Shown piece by piece: positions 32,595-39,909 of a stretch of 39,909 nt of DNA; position 1 is the stretch's first letter, and the number at the start of each line of letters is the position of its first letter. Below the pieces are notes generated by a model that made no database searches, was not told the origin of the DNA, and worked only from the letters and a program-made list of their open reading frames with translations. Position numbers and translations under genes: made by a program. Origin of the DNA: Actinomycetota bacterium (GTDB lineage Bacteria; Actinomycetota; CADDZG01; WHSQ01); NCBI GenBank assembly GCA_009380005.1, contig WHSQ01000002.1, positions 1-39,909 of the forward strand. The letters run 5' to 3'.

Positions 32595-33947
32595 GTGGAG
32601 AGACGGATATTCGGGACCGAGAACGAGTACGGCGTCACCTGCACGTTCAGGGGCCAGCGCCGCCTGTCTCCGGACGAGGTCGCCCGCTACCTCTTCCGGC
32701 GGGTGGTGTCGTGGGGCCGGTCGTCCAACGTCTTCCTGGAGAACGGGGCCCGGCTCTACCTCGACGTCGGATCCCACCCGGAGTACGCCACCCCCGAGTG
32801 TGACACCGTGTACGACCTGGTCGTCCACGACAAGGCCGGGGAACGGATCCTAGAAGGTCTCCTGAAGGCGGCCGAGGCCCGGCTCCGAGAAGAGGGCATC
32901 TCCGGGGACATCTACCTCTTCAAGAACAACACCGACTCGGCGGGCAACTCCTACGGAAGCCACGAGAACTACCTCGTGTCGCGGTACGGGGAGTTCGGTC
33001 GGCTGGCGGAGGTCATGATCCCCTTCTTCGTGACGCGCCAGATCTTCGCCGGCGCCGGGAAGGTCCTGCAAACCGCCAGGGGAGCTCTGTTCTGCATCTC
33101 CCAGCGCGCCGAACACATCTGGGAGGGCGTGTCGTCCGCGACCACGAGATCCCGACCGATCATCAACACCCGGGACGAGCCGCACGCGGATGCAGAGAAG
33201 TACCGGCGCCTCCACGTCATCGTGGGGGACTCGAACATGAGCGAGTGGGCCTCGTATGTGAAGGTCGGCACGACGGCGCTCCTTCTCAGGATGCTCGAAG
33301 AAGGCGTCCAGATCCGCGACATGACCTTGGAGAACCCGATCCGAGCCATCCGTGAGATCTCACACGACACCACGTGCAGGCGACGCGTGCGGCTCGCCAA
33401 CGGACGGGAGCTCTCGGCCCTCGACATGCAGAAGGAGTACCTGGAGAAGGCCCTGCGGTGGGTCGACCATCGCGACGACCAGGTGCTGAAGGACATCGCG
33501 CACCGGTGGGAACACGTCATCACGAACCTAGAGGACGACCAAGACGCGCTCGACACCGAGGTCGACTGGATCATGAAGCGAAAGCTGATCGAGGGCTACC
33601 GGTCGCGGCACAGCCTCTCGCTCGCTCACCCCCGTGTCGCTCTCATGGACCTCGCTTACCACGATGTCTCTCGCAAGCGCGGCCTCTACTACATGCTCGA
33701 GCGTCGTCAGATGGCGGAACGAGTCTGCGACGAGCGCGACATCGAGCTGGCCACCCAACAGCCTCCGCAGACGACCCGGGCAAGATTACGCGGCGAATTC
33801 ATCCGCGCGGCCAAGCGCAAGCGTCGCGACTTCACGGTGGACTGGGTGCATCTGAAGCTCAACGACCAGGCCCAGCGGACCGTCCTCTGTAAGGATCCTT
33901 TCCGTTCCACCGACGAACGCGTGGCTAAGCTGATCGCATCGCTCTGA
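32595..33947 (+). CDS. pafA: Pup-protein ligase PafA
   Basis: A 450-residue ligase that joins the C-terminal Glu of Pup to lysine side chains using ATP. It closely matches the mycobacterial enzyme: Glu9/Glu11 in G-T-E-N-E-Y-G-V metal site, [20 protein letters not shown], catalytic Asp57 in [44 protein letters not shown] and the C-terminal [10 protein letters not shown]. Lacking the Dop loop, it is distinct from the earlier homologue. The stop overlaps the next start by one base. Confidence 0.98.
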   Translation: MERRIFGTENEYGVTCTFRGQRRLSPDEVARYLFRRVVSWGRSSNVFLENGARLYLDVGSHPEYATPECDTVYDLVVHDKAGERILEGLLKAAEARLREEGISGDIYLFKNNTDSAGNSYGSHENYLVSRYGEFGRLAEVMIPFFVTRQIFAGAGKVLQTARGALFCISQRAEHIWEGVSSATTRSRPIINTRDEPHADAEKYRRLHVIVGDSNMSEWASYVKVGTTALLLRMLEEGVQIRDMTLENPIRAIREISHDTTCRRRVRLANGRELSALDMQKEYLEKALRWVDHRDDQVLKDIAHRWEHVITNLEDDQDALDTEVDWIMKRKLIEGYRSRHSLSLAHPRVALMDLAYHDVSRKRGLYYMLERRQMAERVCDERDIELATQQPPQTTRARLRGEFIRAAKRKRRDFTVDWVHLKLNDQAQRTVLCKDPFRSTDERVAKLIASL

Positions 33948-35014
33948 TGGCCGACTTCGTCACTGGGAAGGTCACCGAGATCATCGAGGAACGCGACGAT
34001 CTCGTTCGCGTGCGCGTCTCCCACCCGAACGGCGAGACCGACGCGGCCGCCTTCCCGAGCATGTGCGGACCATTGGCTCCGGGCGATCAGGTCGTGCTGA
34101 ACGTGACCGGGATCGAGCTCGGGCTGGGGACCGGTGGCGAGGGTTTCGTGCTCTGGAACCTCTCGGGTGAGGGGCCGGGAGACTCGGGGGAGGGCCACAT
34201 CGTCAAGCTGCGGTACACGCCGTGGCAGATGAACGTCCTCGTGGCGGAGGCCCCCGAGAGCCCGCACCACGACGCCTTGCAGGACCGCCGCTCCGTCGAC
34301 GGGCTGCCGGTGGTCGCGGCGAGCCTTCATTCCCAGATCGCGGGGATCGCGGCGGGCGTGAAGGCCGCTCGCCCCGAGGCCAGGGTGGGTTACGTGATGA
34401 CCGACGGCGCCGCGCTCCCGATCGCGTGGAGCCGCCTGGTCGCCGAGCTCCGCGCTGCCGATCTGATCGACGTAACGTGTACCGCAGGGCACGCGTTCGG
34501 CGGCGATCACGAGTCCGTGAACGTCTATTCCGCGCTCGCGGTCCTGCGTTGGGTCGAGGATGTCGACGTCGCCGTCGTGGCGATGGGCCCCGGCATCGTG
34601 GGCACCGGCACGGCCCTCGGTTTCACCGGTGTGGAACAGGCCCACGTGTTGGATGCGGCGGAGGCCCTCGGCGGACGGGCCATCGCGTGCCTGAGGGTCT
34701 CGTTCGCCGACGAGAGGGAGCGCCACCACGGCCTCAGCCATCACACCGAGACCGTCTTGGCGCTGGCCCGATCGAGGGCAACCATCGTCGTTCCGGAGCT
34801 CGCCGGCCGGGAGATCGAGCTGCACAACGAGCTGGACGCGGCCGGACTGTCGGCTCGTCACTCCATCGTCACGCTCGACGGATCGGCGGGCGTCGAGCTC
34901 CTCACGCAGAGGGGGATCGCACCGACCTCGATGGGACGTGGGTTCGAAGACATCTCGGAGCTGTTCCTGGCGGCAGCCGCAGCGGGCGCCCACGCCGCGG
35001 CACTCGGCCGGTAG
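33947..35014 (+). CDS. DUF3866 family protein
   Basis: A 355-residue protein of the DUF3866 family, unknown function. N-terminal ~100 residues are a beta domain (VTGKVTEIIEERDDLVRVRVSHPNG; HIVKLRYTPWQMNVLVAEA). The rest looks Rossmann-like: VGYVMTDGAALPIAWSRLVAEL, D-V-T-C-T-A-G-H-A-F-G-G-D-H-E-S-V-N, VAVVAMGPGIVGTGTALGFTG and VSFADERERHHGLSHHTETVLALA. Several conserved His/Asp could bind a metal (inference). It sits between pafA (1-bp overlap) and pafB and must be co-transcribed with pafA. No signal or membrane span. Confidence 0.88.
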   Translation: MADFVTGKVTEIIEERDDLVRVRVSHPNGETDAAAFPSMCGPLAPGDQVVLNVTGIELGLGTGGEGFVLWNLSGEGPGDSGEGHIVKLRYTPWQMNVLVAEAPESPHHDALQDRRSVDGLPVVAASLHSQIAGIAAGVKAARPEARVGYVMTDGAALPIAWSRLVAELRAADLIDVTCTAGHAFGGDHESVNVYSALAVLRWVEDVDVAVVAMGPGIVGTGTALGFTGVEQAHVLDAAEALGGRAIACLRVSFADERERHHGLSHHTETVLALARSRATIVVPELAGREIELHNELDAAGLSARHSIVTLDGSAGVELLTQRGIAPTSMGRGFEDISELFLAAAAAGAHAAALGR

Positions 35015-35017
35015 CCT
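35012..35017 (+). promoter_or_regulatory. -10 box TAGCCT for a leaderless pafBC transcript
   Basis: TAGCCT overlaps the stop codon of the DUF3866 gene (TAG 35012-35014), then CGGCCG (6 nt), then ATG 35024 of pafB. Confidence 0.6.
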
Positions 35018-35023
35018 CGGCCG

Positions 35024-35989
35024 ATGCGGCGGATCGAACGGCTCCTGAACCTCATCATCGCCCTACTGAATACGGACCGGCCTTACACCGCGGAAGAGGT
35101 CCGAGAACGGATCGAGGGCTACGGCGGAGAACCCAACCACGAAGCCTTCAGGCGAACTTTCGAGCGGGACAAAGAGGCGCTGCGCAAGATGGGCATCCCG
35201 ATCGAGACCGTCACGACCGACGTGTTCTCCGACGTGCCGGACGGTTACATCATCCCGAAGACCAAGTACTACCTGCCGAACCTGGAACTCGAAGCCGACG
35301 AGCTGGCTGCCCTGCACCTGGCGGCCGCGGCGGTGCTCGGATCCCGAGAACCGGCACGAACCGGTCTGTTAAAGCTCAGCATCGGGCCCGATCCATCGCC
35401 GTCCGCCGGAACACGAGTTCTGTGGAGCGCCGACGTTGCGGCCCAGCAGCCTCTCCTCGCGCCGTTATCTGCAGCCTTGATGGACAGGACCCCCGTTTCG
35501 TTCCGTTACAAACCCGCCACGGGGCCATCGGGCGTGCGCGAGGTCGAGGTCTACTCGCTGATCAACCGGCGTGGCCACTGGTACGTCGTCGGACGCGATC
35601 GCAACAGAGAAGCGCTCCGCTCCTTCAAGGTGGCGCGGGTGGAAGGAGAGATAGGCCTTCTCGTGGGGACCTACGAGATCCCGGCCGACTTCCGCGCCGA
35701 GGAGAAGCTCCCGGCGCAGGCGTGGGAGGTCGGACCCGACGAACCGTCCGAGGCCGTCCTCCGCTTCTCGCAGGACCTGCGCTGGTGGGCCGAGCAGAAC
35801 CTCCCTGCGGCGAGATCCGGGGATGGCCCGTCGGGGACGCTGGACGTCCACCTTCCGGTGGCGAACCTCGACGCCTTGATCTCGTGGGTCCTGGAGCTCG
35901 GCCCGCAGGTCGAGGTCGTGGCTCCCAGGGAAGCCCGGGAACGACTGGTCGAGCACCTGGACGCATTCCTGGGATCGGTGGCGAAGTGA
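35024..35989 (+). CDS. pafB: WYL-domain transcription regulator PafB
   Basis: A 321-residue regulator. Winged helix at ~1-70 (MRRIERLLNLIIALLNTDRPYTAEEVRERI...EAFRRTFERDKEALRKMG), a WYL domain at ~150-225 (DRTPVSFRYKPATG; VEVYSLINRRGHWYVVGRDR) and a C-terminal WCX domain. With PafC it activates the LexA-independent DNA-damage regulon in mycobacteria; the WYL domain is thought to bind a nucleic-acid ligand. The stop overlaps pafC (GTGA), so the two are made in equal amounts. Confidence 0.94.
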   Translation: MRRIERLLNLIIALLNTDRPYTAEEVRERIEGYGGEPNHEAFRRTFERDKEALRKMGIPIETVTTDVFSDVPDGYIIPKTKYYLPNLELEADELAALHLAAAAVLGSREPARTGLLKLSIGPDPSPSAGTRVLWSADVAAQQPLLAPLSAALMDRTPVSFRYKPATGPSGVREVEVYSLINRRGHWYVVGRDRNREALRSFKVARVEGEIGLLVGTYEIPADFRAEEKLPAQAWEVGPDEPSEAVLRFSQDLRWWAEQNLPAARSGDGPSGTLDVHLPVANLDALISWVLELGPQVEVVAPREARERLVEHLDAFLGSVAK

Positions 35990-36957
35990 GCGAGGGCCGG
36001 CTCTCGAGACGTCTCGCACGGATCCTTTCCCTGCTGCCCTACGCCATCCAGAACCCCGGCGTCACCCTCGACGAGCTTGCGGGGCGGTTCGACATCTCGA
36101 AGAAGGAGCTGCGCGCCGACCTGGACCTCGTCTTCATGTGCGGCCTTCCCGGGTACACGCCCGCGGACCTGATCGAGGTCGACTACGAAGGCGATCACGT
36201 CTACATCCGTGCAGGCGATTACTTCGGCACGCCGCTGAACCTCACGCCGGTCGAGGGCCTCACTCTCTATGCCGGAGCCAGTGCCCTCACCAACCTGCCG
36301 GAGCTCTCGCAGGCGGACGCGTTGGCACGGGCGCTCGCGAAACTGGGCCGGGCCCTGGGCATCTCGAACGAAGGATCGGCCATCCAGGTATCCGTCGACT
36401 CCGGTTCATCCGAGCACCTGCAGCTACTCCAGGACGCGATAGCGGACGAGAAGCGCGTGGCGATCGAGTACATGAGCGCCTCCCGCGGCGAGCTGACGGA
36501 ACGGGATGTCGATCCCTGGAGCTTGATCGCCGCCCTCGGCCACTGGTACGTCGTGGGGCTGGATCACTCGTCCGGGGAGGAACGGATGTTTCGCACCGAC
36601 CGGATGAAATCAGTCGTCAAGCTGGATGAACCGGCTCCGCTTCCTACCGACTTCGACCCCGAGAAGTATCGAGGGGCATTCATCGGCAGCGAGACCGGCC
36701 GTCGCGTCGTCTTCGAGATCGCGCCGCCGGTCGCGGATTGGTTCATGGACTATTACCCGGTTGTCTCGTCGCAGCCGGCACCGGGGGGATGGACCCGTGT
36801 CGAGCTGGCGATCGGGGGAGCGCGTTGGGCCGCGACGTTGCTGATGAAACTGGGGGACCAGGTCAGGCAGGTAGAGCCGGAGGAGATGCGGAACGCGGCG
36901 CGCGAGCTTGCCCAAGAGATCGTGGAGCGTCACCGGGAAGCGGCCGGAACGTCCTAG
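35986..36957 (+). CDS. pafC: WYL-domain transcription regulator PafC
   Basis: A 323-residue partner of PafB. Helix-turn-helix at ~5-60 (RILSLLPYAIQNPGVTLDELAGRFDISKKELRADLDLV), WYL domain at ~150-215 (KRVAIEYMSASRGELTERDVDPWSLIAALGHWYVVGLDH), WCX at the end. The start is GTG 35986, coupled to pafB; the frame is open far upstream but that part is antisense-like noise. The pafC stop overlaps by 4 bp the stop of the convergent histidine kinase. In mycobacteria the next genes are tatA-tatC; here two genes separate pafC and tatA. Confidence 0.94.
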   Translation: MSEGRLSRRLARILSLLPYAIQNPGVTLDELAGRFDISKKELRADLDLVFMCGLPGYTPADLIEVDYEGDHVYIRAGDYFGTPLNLTPVEGLTLYAGASALTNLPELSQADALARALAKLGRALGISNEGSAIQVSVDSGSSEHLQLLQDAIADEKRVAIEYMSASRGELTERDVDPWSLIAALGHWYVVGLDHSSGEERMFRTDRMKSVVKLDEPAPLPTDFDPEKYRGAFIGSETGRRVVFEIAPPVADWFMDYYPVVSSQPAPGGWTRVELAIGGARWAATLLMKLGDQVRQVEPEEMRNAARELAQEIVERHREAAGTS

Positions 36958-39011
36958 GCTTCCCGGGCGTGTTTCCTCTCGATCTTCCCACCCGCTATCC
37001 GGGTCACCTCCGGGCTCCCGGTACGAGCGGGAAGCGTGAAGGAGAACGTCGAACCCTTCCCCCACGCGCTGTCCACCCAGATCCGGCCCCCGTGCATGCG
37101 AACGAGGTTCGCACATAGGTAGAGACCAACCCCGGTACCCCCGTGAGCCCGCGTGGACGAGCTGTCCACCTGCTTGAACCTCTCGAAGATGTGCGGGATA
37201 TCGCTCGACACTAAGCCAACGCCACGATCGACGACATCGAATCTCAGTTCGCTGTCGTCCTCGAGCACTCTCACGATCGCCGGATGAGGCGGGTCGGAGT
37301 ACTTGAACGCGTTCTCGATCAAGTGGCGCAGCACGAGCCCGAGCTTCGTCTCGTCACACAGCCATCTCTGATCCTTCGGGATATCAACGTGCACCTCGCG
37401 GTCGGGATGCTCGTTCGTCACATCCTCGGCGACGCTGCGTACGAGGGTTGCGATGTCCACGTTCTCTATCCGGAGCGATGCCTCTCGGGATTCGATGCCG
37501 GCAACGTAGAGCAGGTCCTCGATCAGACGGTCCAGTTGTTCCGCCTTGGCGTCGATGATCCCGAACGCCTCCTGCGCCTCATCCCCATCTTCGGGACGGC
37601 GAAGCATCGTGCGCGAGAAACCCTTGATGATCGTGAGCGGGGTTCGGAGCTCGTGCCCGATCATGGCCACGAAGTCACGCTGTTTCTGAGCGATCTCGCG
37701 CTCGGACGAGACGTCGTCCATTATCAGGACGCGTCCCATGAGCGTCCCGGGTGCGCTAACGTCGGCGACCCTCGCCCGGTAGGTCTTGGCGGGATTGCCG
37801 GCGACGATCTCCGTCTGCAAGTGGCCCTCTCCGGACAAGAGGTCTTCGATCTGTTCGTGGCCGATGTTGCCGCGCACGTCGGCGCCTGCGAGGAACTGCG
37901 ACGAGATGTTGAAGGTCTCTTCAGCGGCGTTGTTGACCGCCACGATCTTGCCGCGTGCGTCCGCGAGGACGATGGGGTTCGGAACGCTGTGAGCGATCGC
38001 GGCGAGCTCCGTCTCCTTGCGCCGGATCATCTCGTGCAGCTCGGCGGACCCGAGGGCCATGCCGGCCTGTTGAGCGAAAGCCTTCAGGAGCTTGTGCCGG
38101 TCTTCGATGAGATCGGGTTGGGCCGACACGACGAGTACGCCGCGGGTGTTCTGCCCCGTGCGCAGACCCGCCGCCACCACCGTATCGATGTCCCATCGCT
38201 CGAAGGTCGTAACTTCCTGGTTATCGATCGCCAGCTGGATGTCCGGCTGATCGACCAGTCCCTTGATGTCGGCCTTGTCCATCCCGCGGAACACACCGGT
38301 ATCGATCGCTCCGGAGTCGGGACTGAAGAGACACACGAACCCCTCGTGGGACCCCATCAGCCGGCATGCGCCCTCGAGCACCTGATTCATCAAAGCATGG
38401 GGGTCCAGTCCACCGATCAAGCCCTTGCTCGACTCGAGCAGAGCCAGGAGGTCGGACGACCGCTGCTCCGATTGCTCGTGGAGACGGGTCATGTGGATCA
38501 CGTTCCCCGCCTGCTCGGCGAACATCTGAGCGATCCGCAGGTCCTCTTCGGTGAATGGGGGAGCCTCGGCCGAGATGCCGAGGTTCAAGACGCCGATGGG
38601 GCGACCCTGCACCGGTAGCGGCACGACGACGCTCGACCGGATGGGCCGGCTCTTGGGAACGAAGTTGACGAAGGCTTCCTTGTCGACGTCGCCCAGCAAG
38701 AGCGGCTTTCCCGTGGCCAGAACGCGACCGGCGACCGACTCACCGAGCGGCAGCCGATCGCCGACGAAGGCGTCGGGAGGCAGGCCCACGGCGGCGACCA
38801 GCACGAGGTTCTGGCCGCCCTCTTCCCGCAGCATGATCGAACCCGTCTCGGCCCCGAGCAGGCCGATCGCCTCGCGCACCATGGCGTTGAGGGCCTCGGG
38901 AAGGGGAGTGGCCGACGAGGCGATGGAGCTGACCCGCAGGGCCGATTCCAGCACCTGGCGCCACCGGGCCTCCTCCGAGGTGGGGCCTCTATCGCGCGAG
39001 AAGAGAGCCAT
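36954..39011 (-). CDS. Soluble sensor histidine kinase (GAF-GAF-PAS-HisKA-HATPase)
   Basis: A 685-residue kinase with two GAF domains (~20-175 and ~195-325), a PAS domain (~333-440), HisKA with His453 in MIGHELRTPLT and an ATPase domain (Asn567; DRGVGL at 595-600; GTGVGLYLC). GAF1 has AAVGLPPDAFVGDRLPLGESVAGRVLATGKPLLLGDV, a classic small-molecule or redox-type fold. No membrane segments; the signal is internal. ATG 39011 follows AAGGTAGG. No response regulator is next to it. It is transcribed against the pafABC genes and overlaps the end of pafC. Confidence 0.93.
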   Translation of the reverse strand: MALFSRDRGPTSEEARWRQVLESALRVSSIASSATPLPEALNAMVREAIGLLGAETGSIMLREEGGQNLVLVAAVGLPPDAFVGDRLPLGESVAGRVLATGKPLLLGDVDKEAFVNFVPKSRPIRSSVVVPLPVQGRPIGVLNLGISAEAPPFTEEDLRIAQMFAEQAGNVIHMTRLHEQSEQRSSDLLALLESSKGLIGGLDPHALMNQVLEGACRLMGSHEGFVCLFSPDSGAIDTGVFRGMDKADIKGLVDQPDIQLAIDNQEVTTFERWDIDTVVAAGLRTGQNTRGVLVVSAQPDLIEDRHKLLKAFAQQAGMALGSAELHEMIRRKETELAAIAHSVPNPIVLADARGKIVAVNNAAEETFNISSQFLAGADVRGNIGHEQIEDLLSGEGHLQTEIVAGNPAKTYRARVADVSAPGTLMGRVLIMDDVSSEREIAQKQRDFVAMIGHELRTPLTIIKGFSRTMLRRPEDGDEAQEAFGIIDAKAEQLDRLIEDLLYVAGIESREASLRIENVDIATLVRSVAEDVTNEHPDREVHVDIPKDQRWLCDETKLGLVLRHLIENAFKYSDPPHPAIVRVLEDDSELRFDVVDRGVGLVSSDIPHIFERFKQVDSSSTRAHGGTGVGLYLCANLVRMHGGRIWVDSAWGKGSTFSFTLPARTGSPEVTRIAGGKIERKHAREA

Positions 39012-39141
39012 ACCTACCTTTTCGGCCGTTCTCGGGCGACTTTTAGCCGCCCTTCCACCTAGGCAAAGAACGTACTAAACCCGGCCTCCCGGCGGGCCGA
39101 TATCGATCTCAGGAGATAGACACAGGGAGGAACACCCCGAG

Positions 39142-39474
39142 ATGACCACCATCAAGGCCACCTGCACCGGATGCGGCGAGGTCGACCTCAAGGCCGAGGA
39201 CATCCTCCTGCGCATAGGGGCTGCCCGGACGATCAACACCTACGGCTTCACCTGCCCCGGGTGCGCGGAGTTCGTCGAGAAGCCTGCGGACGAGCGGATA
39301 GTTCGCCTCCTGCTGTCGGGCGGCGTGGTCCCGGTGCCGGTTCACGTGCCGGCCGAGGTCCTGGAGATCCACGACGGGCCTACGATCACCTACGACGACG
39401 TCCTGGATTTCCACGAGCGGCTGCAGGGGGACGATTGGTTCTCCGAGCTCGCCACTCCCCGCACGACCCACTGA
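39142..39474 (+). CDS. Small zinc-ribbon protein of unknown function
   Basis: A 110-residue protein with a zinc ribbon made by Cys8/Cys11 (CTGC) and Cys38/Cys41 (CPGC). Between them is the segment V-D-L-K-A-E-D-I-L-L-R, usual in a small actinobacterial family of unknown function. The second half is acidic with a helix LDFHERLQGDDWFSEL. AGGGAGG precedes ATG 39142 by ~12 nt. It could bind nucleic acid or protein; unknown. Confidence 0.72.
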   Translation: MTTIKATCTGCGEVDLKAEDILLRIGAARTINTYGFTCPGCAEFVEKPADERIVRLLLSGGVVPVPVHVPAEVLEIHDGPTITYDDVLDFHERLQGDDWFSELATPRTTH

Positions 39475-39504
39475 TCGAGACGCCCTCCCGGGCGACCCTC
39501 CCTC

Positions 39505-39510
39505 TAGACT
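39505..39510 (+). promoter_or_regulatory. -10 box TAGACT for a leaderless tatA transcript
   Basis: TAGACT, then CGTCCC (6 nt), then ATG 39517 of tatA; no ribosome-binding site is present. Confidence 0.65.
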
Positions 39511-39516
39511 CGTCCC

Positions 39517-39909
39517 ATGCCGTCCCTAGGTCCGCTCGAGCTCTTCGTGGTCGGGGCGATCGCACTAATCGTCTTCGGGCCCCAGAAGCTCCCCGAGATC
39601 GCCCGTAATATCGGGCGCACCATCGCCGACCTCCGCAAGATGGCGGCCGAGGTCAAGGACGAGTTCGAGTCGGAGCTCACGATCCCCGAGGACGAGCGCG
39701 TCCGCCCCGAACGCGAGCGCCCAACCCCCTCCCGCCTGACGCCCGAACCCGTCCAGGACAAGGACAAGGACGAGGTCCTCAAGCCGGGCGAGCCCGGACC
39801 GGGGGACGATCCGAACGACGAGGCGGCCGAACCCAAATCCGAAGAGGAGCTTCCGAACGACGAGGCGGCCGAACCCAAATCCGAAGAGGAGCTTCCGAAC
39901 GACGAGCGG
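39517..39909 (+). CDS. tatA: Sec-independent translocase subunit TatA/TatB (cut by window edge)
   Basis: The first 131 residues of a Tat component. One membrane helix (ELFVVGAIALIVFG) is followed by the hinge P-Q-K-L-P-E-I-A-R and an amphipathic helix (IGRTIADLRKMAAEVKDEFE). The tail is long, acidic and rich in Pro/Glu/Lys, with a 14-residue repeat, and continues past the window. The length beyond 130 residues and the long tail fit TatB-like or long TatA proteins of actinobacteria. Position after pafC matches the mycobacterial order, though two genes intervene. Confidence 0.92.
   Translation, partial: MPSLGPLELFVVGAIALIVFGPQKLPEIARNIGRTIADLRKMAAEVKDEFESELTIPEDERVRPERERPTPSRLTPEPVQDKDKDEVLKPGEPGPGDDPNDEAAEPKSEEELPNDEAAEPKSEEELPNDER
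39811..39909 (+). repeat. 42-bp in-frame tandem repeat in the tatA tail
   Basis: Two identical 42-bp units (39811-39852 and 39853-39894), each encoding P-N-D-E-A-A-E-P-K-S-E-E-E-L, and the first 12 bp of a third before the window ends. The perfect identity suggests recent expansion or contraction. Confidence 0.95.

Noticed and set aside
34222-35985. Long plus-strand open frame upstream of pafC in the same frame
   Set aside because: It overlaps DUF3866 and pafB in another frame and its translation is Gly/Arg/Pro-rich noise; pafC starts at GTG 35986.
1-39909. CRISPR arrays, insertion sequences, prophage or integrase genes
   Set aside because: No regularly spaced repeats, transposase or integrase sequences were seen; the region looks like stable chromosome.

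Overview
The window looks like chromosomal DNA of a GC-rich actinobacterium (Actinomycetota). It carries a complete Pup-proteasome system (mpa/arc, dop, pup, prcB, prcA, pafA, pafB, pafC), an F420-type luciferase-like oxidoreductase, DUF5995 and DUF3866 proteins, and the neighbourhood pgk-tpiA...secG. The proteasome locus is close to that of mycobacteria, but several details point to a deeper-branching, poorly sampled lineage: an archaeal-type phosphoglycerate mutase, a TtuA/TtuB tRNA-thiolation pair otherwise best known from thermophiles, a DUF3866 gene between pafA and pafB, and two endonuclease VII-like genes between pup and prcB. The exact class cannot be fixed by eye.

Layout. 1-5.7 kb: cut acyltransferase, orphan hybrid histidine kinase, DUF5995 protein, large lipase-like hydrolase (all minus) and a 5'-truncated LVIVD-repeat remnant (plus), ending at a bidirectional terminator. 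5.8-15 kb: a DUF892 ferritin-like protein (minus), then pgk-tpiA-apgM (glycolysis, coupled by overlapping starts and stops), a BlaI-type repressor with an M56 membrane peptidase, secG and two solute-binding lipoproteins. 15-22.4 kb: tRNA-Leu(GAG), a small lipoprotein, an esterase-esterase-ATP-grasp operon, an LLM oxidoreductase, a hydrolase-HIT pair, a DsbA-like protein and two small unknowns. 22.6-25.8 kb: an HtrA-type lipoprotein protease and ttuB-ttuA-trmI, which together would modify T54 and A58 of tRNA T-loops.

25.8-37 kb is the proteasome region. Mpa is the ring ATPase that unfolds pupylated proteins, PrcA/PrcB form the 20S core, Dop deamidates Pup and removes it, PafA ligates it, and PafB/PafC are WYL transcription activators of the DNA-damage response. 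Two HNH/endonuclease VII-like proteins sit inside the cluster. 37-39.9 kb: a GAF-PAS histidine kinase (minus), a zinc-ribbon protein and the start of tatA, which contains a 42-bp tandem repeat.

The most unusual points: (1) pup has no stop codon after its Gly-Gly-Gln end and reads on for 46 codons; (2) the second small modifier of the window, TtuB, also runs past its Gly-Gly; (3) the endonuclease VII-like gene between pup and prcB is duplicated in tandem and contains the prcB promoter; (4) at least nine genes show a TANNNT box followed by 6-7 nt and then the start codon, an architecture expected for leaderless mRNAs; (5) the esterase-esterase-ATP-grasp operon has no function I can name.
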